NCBI RefSeq assembly: GCF_964204645.1
Contig: NC_134031.1
Span: forward strand, 11,386,501 to 11,450,500
From: Tubulanus polymorphus
Taxonomy: Eukaryota; Nemertea; Palaeonemertea; Tubulaniformes; Tubulanidae
Reading direction: 5' to 3'
DNA length: 64,000 bases
The notes beneath the pieces were generated by a model. It was not told the DNA's origin. It did not search any database and saw nothing but the letters and a program-made list of their open reading frames with translations. Positions within the stretch are counted from its first letter, which is position 1. Each line of letters starts with the position of its first letter. Below, piece by piece: positions 34,145 through 44,978 of this stretch. A program made the position numbers and the translations under genes.

Positions 34145-36370
34145 GATGTGAAGCTTGTACACCATGGACTGCACTGTCATTGGCCTATGTCATTGATTAG
34201 GTGACAGGGTTAACTAGAGGTCCACGGGCCTTGTGAAGTCTAAGCATCAGGTAAAGTTCTGTGCATAGCCAAGACATTTTAAAATGACTTAGAGCACGGA
34301 TTCTCCCTCCCCCACTCTGCAAAATTCATTTAATTCAAAAAAATTATCTTGTATCTAATTGGTCACAATATCCACCCTGTTGTTGTGATGCAAAAGTTTT
34401 TTTTTCATTTGTCATATCTAATTGGTCACAATATCCACCCCATTGTTGTGTTCATGAAGCACTACTCACTACCATTTGTATAAAGACAATATTCCCTGCC
34501 GTCAGAAGCCGGATCAACCTTGAGGTCAAACCAGCCAGCCAGCCACCGGTGCCGGATGATAATTGGGAGCAGGCACTGTCATAAACCGCAGAGCCTGCAG
34601 CGCTAAAGGCGTAATTGGTGCCATACATTTTATGTTTATATGCTTAAGTAGTCTGGTTTATATGATCAGTGTTCAATTATGCAAAGTAGTACAGCGCAGC
34701 AATCGTCCGCATATCAAAAGTAAAATTTTTTCATCAATCTAACCACTGACTTGCAAAAAATGAGTACAAACATTTAAATAGGTTGGAATAGATTTATATT
34801 TTAATAGATTATCCATAAAACTGACAAATTCAATTAATATTGTCTCTAGTTTTAGACATCTCTGAACACTAAACACGGCGCCAGTAGTGCTAGTGACTCT
34901 TTCATTGATCCGAGCGATACAAATTTCCCACACCCCAGCCCACGAAAATGAGGGCATTAATCAAAAAATCTGCCACGATAACTCTCTGCTCTGCTCGCTC
35001 ACCCACTGGTTAGTCATGAGAAATTTCAATTCGCAGCAGTTATCGCGGACATGTTCAAAAAGTTACTCTTACGTTTCGAGTCATTTTAATAAGTCTTCCA
35101 CCTAGCCCATCTTAAAGATGGGCGTTAAATGTTCTTTAGACCAGTTAGAATGGTTGCCAAGTAAATATGTAACATTACATGACTAGTTTAAAATATTGAT
35201 ATCAATAATCTTTTCACGTTTAGATTTTAGTTTAGATATCACATTCATCTTCATTTGGTTTTGAATACAGCAGTTCATCATCTGTACTGGTTTGTTGGTA
35301 ATTCTGAATGTATGCTTGAATTGGTATGATAACCTTGTTTGATAACCTGGTTTGATAACCTTGTTACCTGAGCTACAATGAATGTTGTTGGCTATTTGTG
35401 GGATATACGGGAAATTCCTAGAACTTCTGATGTAATTGGGAAAGCCCATTGGGAAAACCCAATGTGGAACCCAAAACAAAATGGTGAGCATTTCGTTCGA
35501 ATAGGTATCGTATAATTATGTATAATTTGTTCGGTGTTACGAATATAACAGAGTAGGCTATTCAATTCAGTACTCAAAACTAGCAAGTATGGCGATACCA
35601 ATGGTGTTTTGGCTTAGATTTGTCTTGTCAATGCCTTAAAGACGTGCTAACCCGTACGGTTAAACCGCAGCCGTTGGCTTTTTGTGAACTGTGTTACTGC
35701 TCTACTCTATTCAATTTTTTTACGTTCTTAGTTTCGATTGTTAGCGGTGATAAATTAATAATGGACTTAATAGACTCTGTAGACTCTTCATCTAATCAAC
35801 AGTCAGTTTTTTCAACTGATTTAGAGGTGGGAGCTAGTCTACACACATATACCCTTATATATCACCATCGTACTATGGAAATCCATGCGAAGCGATCAAT
35901 AGAGAACGTACCGTCTAGTTATCACACGCGTGCTGTTAAAAACAAACACAGATGTGACTGGGAGAAGTCGTGCGATGGGCGCATATTTTAATTCAATTCA
36001 AGGATGATAAAATCTGGAAATTGCAAGTATAATGATATCTTGTATGTATAAATCGTGTAATAAGGGGCTAAGAAATAATGAAGTGATTAGATTTAGAATA
36101 AAGGATTGTTGTTTGAAGAGTTTGTTCAGCATATCATCGGTATATAATATACACTCAATGATTTGATGGTGAGCCACAGGGCCATTGGACCTTTATTTCA
36201 GTTCAAAATCTTGTTTCAAAGTCGGATTTAAATAAGGCAGAAGAGTGTGTGAATTTGTTAACTACACATGTGAAATGGAATTCACACGTGATGCCCATCA
36301 AATTTTTTGTAAGGGCAGTAAAAGCCATTTTCCAACATTACACAAGCGTATGCTAGATAAACATTTTCTG
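34145..36370. other. no gene recognised
   Basis: About 2.2 kb. TATCTAATTGGTCACAATATCCACCC occurs twice, at about 34353 and 34414. The plus-strand frame 35620-35991 (123 codons) begins with a Cys/Phe-rich hydrophobic stretch and continues into a polar part; it has no recognisable domain and I do not call it a gene. Confidence 0.4.
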
Positions 36371-36371
36371 A

Positions 36372-36740
36372 TAGATCAAAACATTATTGTCCCCCACGCG
36401 GGGTAGGCCGCGGGCGGGGGACTTGGTATCCGCCTCCGTCCTTTAGTCCGCCCATCCGTCCACAGTCCACATCAGCTTATGAACGTGATTCAAGAAGAAC
36501 CGTTGATCGCAGGACTATGATATTACACAGTATGATTGCCCCAAGGGAGAGGATGTGCCCTATTGATTTTGGGGTCCAAAGGTCATGGTCACTACAGGTC
36601 ATTCACAGGAAACCTTGTAAACGCGATTCATCAAGAACTGTTGATAGCAAGACCATGATATTACGGATTCTGAGGTCACTACAGTTAATTTATGTGAAAC
36701 CTTGTGAACACAATTCTAGAAGAAGAGACGTTTAATAAAA
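36372..36740. repeat. hairpin-led dispersed repeat with internal 85-bp duplication
   Basis: GTCCCCCACGCGGGGTAGGCCGCGGGCGGGGGAC can fold into a hairpin and is followed by CGCCTCCGTCC and CGCCCATCCGTCC. Then a unit with AGGTCA...ACAGGAAACCTTGTAAACGCGATTC and AAGAACYGTTGATMGCA is repeated about 2.5 times. Similar in plan to family B. Non-coding. Confidence 0.55.
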
Positions 36741-37390
36741 ACGTTTTTCGAATGTTTTTTTAAAAACGTTTTTGAAATGTTCAATCATAACGATATATTT
36801 TCAAACGCGAAGTTTCTGATGTAAAATGATAAAAGAATGCATAAAAACGTGTAATTGTGATTTATGTAATGATATGTACCATTTAAACAGAATGCTACAA
36901 TTTCAAAACGTTATGAAAATGTTTCTAAAACGTTTGAAAGTAACAAAACCAAACCAAAACCAAAGTGAAACGTTTCGGGAAGGTTTTGTGTTAACTGGGT
37001 TGACAATGTTCATTTTGATATGCTTACTGTAAACTTAAAGAAGTCATAAAATATTTAAATTTCAGTTGAATATTTTATAATCAAGTGGTCCGGCCGTTAG
37101 TACATGTGATTTTTAATGGTCAACATATAGTGTTTCATCTTAGTTTGTGGGTTCATTGGAAAATCGAAATGTTCCATCTTGATTCATCAAATCAAAATCA
37201 TCATTTCATTGGCTGAGGGGTATTGCTTGGTATGCAAGTTATTGTTCGCTAAAAGATCTCAAAATGGCTGCCATCCAAATCATGAACCACAGAAGCATTT
37301 CCATTCAATAATGGCGGCTAAGTGTGAATTTTCTGTGCATTTTGAGTATTTGTCTTGTAGTCTATAGTTTTTTTTTTTTTCATTTTCAGG

Positions 37391-37645
37391 ATGATAAGCA
37401 GTTATACTATGTTACCAACTTCATCAATGAATGAAAACCCTAGTCCATCTAATGTATTGGCTAGATTCGATGAAAACTACATGGCTGTCAAACAAATGAT
37501 GGATATGAGTCTGCCATCGAAAATCATTAGCATACACATGGTGGAAAAAGTGGTGAATGAAATGGGAGAAAAAACATACAATGAGTATGTATATTTCCTT
37601 GCTAATTTTAGTCCTAATTTAACTCCTCTATATCAAGAAAGATGA
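37391..37645 (+). CDS. possible isolated exon, UBA-like
   Basis: An 84-codon frame opens right after a strong acceptor: a T13 run, then CATTTTCAG at 37381-37389. It reads FDENYMAVKQMMDMSLPSK and later MVEKVVNEMG-EKTYNEYVYFLANF, a spacing that faintly recalls the UBA domain of IAP proteins (V-x-x-x-x-MG...V..A....G..Y..V..LV..L). No other exon, no BIR or RING was found near it. It may be a host exon, a decayed copy or chance; confidence is low. Confidence 0.25.
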   Translation: MISSYTMLPTSSMNENPSPSNVLARFDENYMAVKQMMDMSLPSKIISIHMVEKVVNEMGEKTYNEYVYFLANFSPNLTPLYQER

Positions 37646-37970
37646 TATGTGACCTTAATGATTTTGCATAAAACACTACTTATCAGCTCTCGAGGAACGA
37701 GAGAGCTACTGTGGTGATGCCTGGTTGTGTATGCTATGATGTAATTGGTTGTGTATGTTACCTGTCGTGTGAAACACACACTTGTATGAATGCGCACTAA
37801 AATGCGCAAAGAATACGCACAGTAAATAGTTCCAGGATTAAGATCATATACATTTTGGAACTTATGATTGCGTAGTAATAATTATTCATTATGAATAAAT
37901 GGATTGTCATGAATAAATTATTTTTCGACTTGGGGGTGGTTTATGCATTTATGTCACTTGTTATTCTGTT
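37646..37970. other. no gene seen
   Basis: AT-rich sequence with AATTATTCATTATGAATAAAT. Nothing recognised. Confidence 0.35.
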
Positions 37971-37974
37971 GATT

Positions 37975-38140
37975 ATTAGGGTTTCTGCTGCTTTCGCAGA
38001 AACCCTCTTGTAATTCTGTTGATTATTATTATTAGGGTTTTCTGTTTCTTCACAGAAAACCTTATTGAGATTCGCTTGATTATTATTAGGGTTTTCTGTT
38101 ACTTCACAGAAAACCCTATTGAGATTCGCGTGTTTCTTAT
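37975..38140. repeat. triple array of AGGGTTTTCTG hairpins
   Basis: Three copies of AGGGTTTCTG/AGGGTTTTCTG-loop-CAGAAAACCCT, starting about 37978, 38034 and 38090, each followed by a TT(G)AGATTCG or TTGTAATTCTG spacer and GATTATTATT. One related copy is at 8148. The hairpin arms are 10-12 bp. Confidence 0.8.
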
Positions 38141-38169
38141 GATTATTATTTTATGTCACACTATTTTCA

Positions 38170-38790
38170 CTAAAAGAACATGGGCTTTGTTACCTTGCCA
38201 CTGTTGCCGATACAATCCGTATGATATCCTTCAGCTCACTACAAATACAGGATCTACAAATACTCCGTGCGTATTTTGATAAATCAACGTAACGAAAGCA
38301 CTGTCGGGCCGTAAACATCGAAAATTGGGTCCCATTCAATGAGGCGACACGTTTTTCTGAGTCGTCATCCCGATATCCACAGGAGGTTGCTCGTCACTTG
38401 ATTATCAATTCAAGTGTAAATAAACAAATTTATTGCCGCAAGACTTCACATTCAACCGCGGTTTTTAAACAGTAATTTTTAACACATGCCCATTTTCCTC
38501 ATCAAATCATATTACCAATACACAGGAAATTTACTGCTCTAGATTTTAAAAACACTAACGAGCCGTAAACATCGACAAATCGACATGTGTCTCTTCATCG
38601 TCGTTCCGGGGATCAGCTATGAGTTTCTCCTCATCATGACAATCAAATCAAGTACAAATGAATTTATTACTACCAGTGATTTGGCCGCGGGCTTCAAACA
38701 GTTAGTTTAACAATGCCTAATTTTCTTTACCAAATTTACTGTGTATTTACTAGGATAAATCATTAGAGTACCGGTGAGTCGTAGGCCTAA
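38170..38790. repeat. dispersed repeat, family E (partial copy 53627-53790)
   Basis: CTGTTGCCGATACAATCCGTATGATATCC, TTCAGCTCAC, TTTTGATAAATC and GGGCCGTAAACATCG are shared with 53645-53760. Inside, the GCCGTAAACATCGA block recurs at about 38560, so the copy here has an internal duplication. No coding frame. Confidence 0.65.
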
Positions 38791-39021
38791 ACTAAACATG
38801 CCGAAGAGATGAAGCGGAGGAAAGCTGTTGTGTCGACGAGGTATCAAAATAAAAGACAATATAACTTCATTCGTCCGTGGGCTTCAACCATTTATCAATA
38901 CTCTATATTTCCTACAGTACATACCGATCATTGTCAAATGTACAAGGTATTTACTAAATACAAGTATATGACATACTCTTATCCGTACGCTGTATAATTC
39001 TTGCGTTTATAAGACAATACA
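38791..39021. other. no gene; left flank of the Gypsy element
   Basis: No match to the first 287 bases of the 3' LTR, which would be expected here if the 5' LTR were complete. Confidence 0.4.
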
Positions 39022-39647
39022 TAATAGAGCATCTCTCATTGTGTCAAAACTCGTTTGTCTGTCACTGAGAAGATGGCAGTTGTTTTTCTCACTCTGTCGC
39101 TGCCAGCAAGTTTGGGCAGCTAATTAATTATCTATTCAACCAGGTTACCGGTCACCAAAAGTATTTTGACCAATCGTGTGGCTTGTTACAGGTGAGAGAT
39201 GCTTCCAAAATTTAGAGTATTTAAACCTTGGCTGAGTTAGATCTTGACTCAGTTTGCATCTCTCACTCGTAATAAAACACACGATTGCTGTCAGGAATAC
39301 TATATTGGATTTTTATTCATTTACTTTTAAGGTAAGCCTGAGTTATATTATGTAGTTTTTAGATCCGACTTTATTATATTATAGGCCTTTTAATACTAGT
39401 CTAATTGTTATGTCAGAAATAGGCTAAATAATCATGTATATATTAGATTTTAAGGAGTTCGCTATAACAATGCATTTCATATCAGTTATTTGTAACAAAC
39501 TCAGTTTGCATCTCTCACTCGTAATAAAACACACGATTGCTGTCAGGAATACTATATTGGATTTTTATTCATTTACTTTTAAGGTGACGTGCTCTCATAG
39601 CCACATCAACCCCTACGACATCGACGTAACAACGAAAGTTACATTAA
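39022..39647 (+). repeat. 5' LTR, truncated, with internal 87-bp duplication
   Basis: Matches 47968-48607 apart from a few substitutions and a 14-bp gap at about 39481. An 87-bp block occurs twice, 39247-39333 and 39499-39585, each with AATAAAACACACG. The first copy is followed by AAGGTAAGCC, a good splice donor; the second reads AAGGTGACGT. Confidence 0.85.
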
Positions 39648-39686
39648 TAAATTGGTGGAGAACCCGAACGCCCAGACCTCTCGCGA

Positions 39687-40843
39687 ATGTCAGGCGGAAC
39701 TTCACCGATCAACTTCACTGGAAGATCATTGCGAAGCTCATCTCAAGCAAGCAAAAAGTCCGCCTCATCATTGGTGCTACCTACACAAATCAACACAGCA
39801 AATTCATCAACCTCAACAAATTCGGCAAGGGTGTCGACAGATCTATTAACACCAGCAACACAACATCCGATCGTCGAAACTACGAGCAAAATCATGCCGG
39901 GAATACAGCTACCTCGGTTTACTGACCAAGACCCTCACGTCTGGTGGGACTTATGGCTATCATGCATATCAGCCTACCAGATGCAACCAGACCAACAGGT
40001 CCATCACTTTAAGCTGCATTTGTCCGACCAAGCGCTTACCTGGTACCGATCATTGGGCAACGATATCACAAGTGACGATGTGAAACTAAAAACGGCGTTC
40101 ACAACTCGCTGGCGTTCACAACTCGCTTCAGTAACTCTAACGGAAATAGCATGGCAATCCTTCAGTTTAAACAGGAACCAGGTCAATCAGTTATTTCATA
40201 CCTAGAAAACTTTCTCCAAAGGTTGAACCCCTTGGAGCTGAGTGAAACTATGAAAGTCAGCTTCCTGATAAATGGTCTCCGTGACGATATAAAACTTATA
40301 ATTATGCCTCAAAATCCAAGTACCGTTCAAGAGGTACTTACAAAAGCGAACCTCGCCGAACAAACTATTAAAGCTACATTCCAAACCACAGTAGCTAGCG
40401 CGGCCACTACTAATGATATGGGAACAATCATGGACATGATGCGAAACCTGCAAGCTCAAATGCAAGAACTGTGGACACAAGTTATGGAGGACGACAACCC
40501 ACCGGAAGTCGCGTATGCTCATCATACCAGGGAGCCACGACGACCTCAGAAGGCAGAAATACAGCAGAATCAATATTAACCTACATGGGATACACCTCAA
40601 CAGCCAAAGAGATACCAATCATCACAGCAGCAACCACGAAATTATGATCAGCAAGCTCCAAGGACTCAACAAGGCCGTCGAGAATGTAACAATTGTGGTG
40701 AGTATTGTGGCGGAAATAGGTTTTGTAGGGCATTCAATACAATATGTAACTTCTGTAGGATTCCCGGCCATATCGAGAGAAAGTGCCGTAAAAAGAAATT
40801 TAGCCAATTTCCCAGAACTGCACCTCACCCATTTCACGGCTGA
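39687..40843 (+). pseudogene. Gypsy gag, frameshift and stop
   Basis: Opens at ATG 39687. A capsid-like region (DQDPHVWWDLW...HFKLHLSDQALTWY, then after the break VISYLENFLQRLNPLE and KANLAEQT) is the retrotransposon-gag domain. The phase changes near 40111: a 17-bp tandem duplication (40095-40111 repeated at 40112-40128) accounts for it. A TAA stop lies at 40577-40579. A CCHC zinc knuckle, C-x2-C-x4-H-x4-C, is at 40745-40786 in the same phase, preceded by other Cys pairs. The frame ends at TGA 40841-40843, and the pol frame continues in the same phase right after it. Confidence 0.75.
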
Positions 40844-43018
40844 AGGCACGCGCCTGTCTCTGGCGGCCCAAGTCCCCAGGATGGGCACCCATCTAAGAAA
40901 ACACCTACTGTCAATGTCACGGAGGTTCTAAACCAAAATTCAATTCTTACAACTGTAGCTTTAGGTCCATCTGATATTTCCCATATTGCCGGTGTAGGTG
41001 GGGAAAAACATGTAGTTCAAGGTCGAGTCCCTTTAGATGTAAATATTGGCGGACTAGCAATTTCACACTCGTTTTACGTAATTGACCATATGCAGCACCC
41101 AATCATCTTAGGTTTTGTCTTTCTCGAAGCAAATGATGCTAAAATCTGTTTTAAGACCCGTACACTCACTCTCCGAGACAATGAGGTTTATACCGTACTT
41201 AATACATCAGGTGCTGGCTTAGTCAGAACAGATAAACACACAGTCATACCTCCCAATTCTGAATGTCGCATCCCAATCCGTATGTCTAAAATTGAAACGC
41301 CAAAAATCTGCTTTCTGGAACCTGTTCCCTCTTTACACAAGATGCAAATCTTAGGTGCTAAATGTCTTGTCAATATTGACAAAAATCGTTCAGTTATGGC
41401 TATCTTAAACCCCACGGATCAAGAAATTGTGCTACCACGTAAAAAGGTTGTCGCTACATATTTTGACGTCGATCAAGAGTCTATTGTGCCAATTGACGAT
41501 TCTCTCAATTTGAATAGTTATGAACAAAATCCCATCAAATCAAACTCTTCAGAACCAATTCACTTTGATTTATCGTATTCGGACCTTGACGACAATCAGA
41601 AAGAATGTCTTTCAAACTTTTTAAAAGCTAATCGTGATGTGTTTGCAGCAGACCTTTCAGAGGTCGGTCACACTAATATGTGTCATCACACCATTGAAAC
41701 TGATCCCGGGGCGAAAAAGGTTAGTCTCCCTTTTTACCGCACTCATGCTGAAAACAAAAAGGAAATAGAACGACAGGTCGATGAATTACTCAGAAACAAG
41801 TTCGTAACCAAGTCCAATTCTGAATGGCATAGCCCCGTAGTATTGGTTAAAAAGAAATCGGGTGAATTTCGCTTTGCGGTGGATTATCGCAAATTGAATC
41901 AGATCACAACCCAACTTGACTTTCCACTACCTAGGTTTGAAGATGCAGTAGATTTGATAGGTGACTCAAAGGCCCAAGTGTTCAGTAGTCTTGATCTCGC
42001 TAGTGGATTTTGGCAAGTCCCGCTGGATCCTGCCACAAAGCACAAATCCGCTTTCATAACCCATCACGGAATTTTTGAGTGGGAAAGGCTACCATTCGGT
42101 TTAAAAAATAGCCTGGCTACCTTTGCCTCGGTAATGGCTCGAGCGCTCCAAAGCATTAATTGGAAATTTGTGCTGATCTATGTAGATGATATTTTGATCT
42201 TTTCTCGGAATTTTAAAGAACATCTGCAACATCTTGTATTTCACCACCTTCGAAAAGCAGGTCTCACTCTCAAACCCTCGAAATGTCAATTCGCTCGGCG
42301 TGAGATACTTTATCTCGGTCATATCATAACCAAATCAGGTGTCAAAATTGATCCTTCCAAGACTGCGGTCATCCATGCCTTAAAAGCTCCCACAGGTGTT
42401 AAAGGTGTCCGTCGATTCTTAGGCATGTGCAATTACCATAAGAAATTCATCAAGAGCTACAGCCAAATTGCAGTTCCATTGTACAATCTGTTGAAGAAAG
42501 ATAGCAAATTCGTTTGGTCAGTAGAATGTGACAGAGCCTTCAACACCTTAAGACACGCCATGACTTCGGCACCAATTCTCGTTTATCCAGACATGACGAA
42601 ACCCTTCATTCTGACGACAGACGCTTTGGACTATGCACTTGGGTACATCCTAAGCCAACTCGATGAAAATAAACGGGAACGGGTTATTGCATTCGGTGGC
42701 CGAGCACTTTCAGGAGCCGAACTCAATTATTGTACAACGGAGAAGGAAGCTCTCGCTATTGTTGATGGAATCAATCATTTCAGGGTCTACCTCGCGGGGT
42801 CCAAATTTCGATTCACTGTATATACTGACCATCAGGCCCCAGTTTATATCAAATCAATCAAACCGGAAACGAAACGCGTCCATAAATGGGCTCTATCCAT
42901 TCAGGAATACAATTTCGATGTAATCTATAAACCTGGAGTTAACAACGAGCCTGCTGATTTCTTATCACGGACCGAATATACTGTGTCTGAGAAACCTCTT
43001 GATGAGGACAGACATTAA
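40844..43018 (+). CDS. Gypsy protease, reverse transcriptase and RNase H
   Basis: A single open phase from the gag stop to 43018, so no own start is obvious before ATG 41090; expression may depend on passage past the gag TGA. The protease part shows the downstream landmarks GVGGEKHV and HPIILGFVFLEA, but the catalytic Asp-Ser/Thr-Gly triad cannot be found. The reverse transcriptase has FRFAVDYRKLNQ, SSLDLASGFWQV, ERLPFGLKN and LIYVDDILIF, i.e. all three catalytic Asp. The RNase H has LTTDALDYALGYILSQ, CTTEKEALAIVDG and VYTDHQAPVYI. About 720 codons with no internal stop, the best preserved part of the element. The product copies the RNA genome into DNA. Confidence 0.88.
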   Translation, partial: RHAPVSGGPSPQDGHPSKKTPTVNVTEVLNQNSILTTVALGPSDISHIAGVGGEKHVVQGRVPLDVNIGGLAISHSFYVIDHMQHPIILGFVFLEANDAKICFKTRTLTLRDNEVYTVLNTSGAGLVRTDKHTVIPPNSECRIPIRMSKIETPKICFLEPVPSLHKMQILGAKCLVNIDKNRSVMAILNPTDQEIVLPRKKVVATYFDVDQESIVPIDDSLNLNSYEQNPIKSNSSEPIHFDLSYSDLDDNQKECLSNFLKANRDVFAADLSEVGHTNMCHHTIETDPGAKKVSLPFYRTHAENKKEIERQVDELLRNKFVTKSNSEWHSPVVLVKKKSGEFRFAVDYRKLNQITTQLDFPLPRFEDAVDLIGDSKAQVFSSLDLASGFWQVPLDPATKHKSAFITHHGIFEWERLPFGLKNSLATFASVMARALQSINWKFVLIYVDDILIFSRNFKEHLQHLVFHHLRKAGLTLKPSKCQFARREILYLGHIITKSGVKIDPSKTAVIHALKAPTGVKGVRRFLGMCNYHKKFIKSYSQIAVPLYNLLKKDSKFVWSVECDRAFNTLRHAMTSAPILVYPDMTKPFILTTDALDYALGYILSQLDENKRERVIAFGGRALSGAELNYCTTEKEALAIVDGINHFRVYLAGSKFRFTVYTDHQAPVYIKSIKPETKRVHKWALSIQEYNFDVIYKPGVNNEPADFLSRTEYTVSEKPLDEDRH

Positions 43019-44506
43019 TAATAACAGGGCAGACATTTGCTCCATTGATCCCTCGTGTTTCATAGATCCTCCTCTTACACACGAGTCACGTAGGGCGCAA
43101 TGGCGACAGAAAATCAAAGAAACAATCAGTAATGACTACACGGCACACATAGCTTCGATCTCTGTAGACAAGCTAGATGACCGGACTTCAGAACCCTCGA
43201 ACATAGGCCAATCACAAAAAGAAGCAGCAGATTTCAAGGAAATCTATGCCTATCTCTCTGACAATACATTACCTGATAATAAAGAACGGGCAAAAAGAAT
43301 CATTCGGGTTGCCGACTGTTACTCTCTCTGCGACGGTATCCTGTATTTCTTCTGGCAACCTCGTTGAACGACAAACGCTTAATTTAAACCTTGGCATTAC
43401 CCCCTAATAAGCGGGAAGAAGCTCTAAAAGCTTATCATGATTGCATTGCAGGGGGCGGACATTTCGGTGCCGAAAGAACCTATGCTGCTCTACGGCAAAA
43501 GTAATATTGGCCCAAAATGTTTTCCGACGTCACCAGGTACATTCGAAATTGTGACCAATGTCACTGAGCTAAAACGTCACGCCATGACTTGCCTGCCCCA
43601 TTACACCCACTTCCGGTTGCTAAAGTTTTCCAACGTCTTCACATCGACATCTTAAGCCCTCTGGTCACGAGCAATGAAGGGTTTCAATATATATTACTTA
43701 CGGTAGACAGCTTCACTGGGTGGTGTGAAGCTTTTCCTCTCAAAGACCAAACTGCTACTACCATCGCTAAAGTCTTCTTCTCTGAAGTGATTTCGAGATA
43801 TGGCGCGCCGCAACAACTGGTATCAGACCTGGGTAAAAACTTCTTATCCAAGTTAGTTGCAGCTCTCTGTGAACTTTTCAGGATTGAAAAATTGAATACG
43901 ACATCCTATCAACCTGAAACTAACTCAACTTGTGAGCGCCGTAACTCCCTGATTGCTCAAAGTCTACGTGCCTACTGCATCGAACGACATCAACAAAATT
44001 GGCCGGACCTCTTACCTGGCATCATGATGGCCTTCAGAATGTCTCCATCCACTCGTTCAACAGAATACTCACCCCATTATCTATTATTTGGAAGAGAGAT
44101 GAACTTACCATTCGATACTTCATTACAGTTGCAATCTCATTTGGACAAAGCAGCTAACTACTGTATGGAAAATTTATTGGATACCCTCAAAATGACCAAT
44201 GAAATTGCAAGTGACAACATAGTAAGATGTAAAGAAAAGATGAAAGAGAATTTTGATAAAAATGCCAAAGACCCGAATTTCAAACCACTGGACCAAATTC
44301 TGTTACGAACAAAAAAGACGCCAAAAGGGCTTTCCAGAAAGTTACATCACAAGTTTGAGGGCCCTTACTACATTGTGGATTGTAGCAACAATCATCATTA
44401 TAAATTACGCCGGTGTTCAGATGATAAATTGCTCAAGTCACGGCAACACGCTAATCGAATGAGGCATTATCACGATCCCCGAGACAGGAGTTATCTGAAA
44501 GTCTAA
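42999..44506 (+). pseudogene. Gypsy integrase, several breaks
   Basis: The N-terminal part lies in another phase (42999-43367) and the HHCC zinc domain in the next piece: AYHDCIAGGGHFGAERT gives the two His, and RNCDQCH the two Cys, with stops TAA 43502-43504 and TGA 43565-43567 in between and after. The core from 43589 is open: LHIDILSPL (first Asp), VSDLGKNF (second Asp) and STCERRN (Glu), spacing DX35E. The C-terminal part has HHKFEGPYYIV, the usual GPF/Y module. The catalytic triad is intact but the polyprotein is broken at least three times upstream. Confidence 0.8.
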
Positions 44507-44512
44507 CCCGAC

Positions 44513-44860
44513 ATGGGGAAACCTAAGACTCCACCATTGGAAGCTAAGGATATTAAGGGAGCTGACACACCACCTCACACAAATAATAATGGGGAGAATG
44601 ACACACTTCCAGACGGTCCAGATACTGCCCCTGACGCAGGCAGTGAATGGGATGATCTTGAAATTGAGAAGGTTGTCAAGTGTTCATATCACAAGGGCAA
44701 GAAAACATATCTTGTCAAATTTGAGGGTTTGCCAAAAAAGATTTGGTTAAGGGCTGACGACGTACCCGAGACACCCCGCCGAGAGTTCCATGCACAATAC
44801 ACCCTCCAGGGCAAAAAACGGAAACAAGTTAAACGTAAACGAAACAAACATTTCTGTTAA
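44513..44860 (+). CDS. chromodomain-like tail of Gypsy pol
   Basis: Follows the integrase with a 6-bp gap, same element. Acidic start, then EWDDLEIEKVVKCSYHKGKK and YLVKFEGLPKKIWLRADDVP, the chromodomain pattern (E-V-E-K-I-l...Y-L-V-K-W-x-G...W), and a basic tail KKRKQVKRKRNKH. In chromoviruses such a domain binds modified histones and steers integration; here the first aromatic-cage residue appears changed (W to F in VKFEG). The exact phase link with pol is unclear. Confidence 0.55.
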   Translation: MGKPKTPPLEAKDIKGADTPPHTNNNGENDTLPDGPDTAPDAGSEWDDLEIEKVVKCSYHKGKKTYLVKFEGLPKKIWLRADDVPETPRREFHAQYTLQGKKRKQVKRKRNKHFC

Positions 44861-44978
44861 TTATCAACGGATGGACTAGTACTTCCCCATCTTCTTGCGC
44901 ATCTTTTCATAGTTACCAATTTCTATTATCATGTCTTACTCGCTCTCCTTCTAAGTAAACGGTCAGGCTGTCGAAATT

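Noticed and set aside
35620-35991. A 123-codon frame as a gene
   Set aside because: No domain, no splice context, unusual composition, and no supporting repeat or homologous copy in the window.
38168-38190. Left CACTA terminus at CACTAAAAGAACATGG
   Set aside because: Only the first six bases agree with the right end at 53625, and the sequence belongs to the family E repeat.
44253-44462. Extra frames overlapping pol and env
   Set aside because: They are other-phase shadows of the integrase and envelope reading frames.
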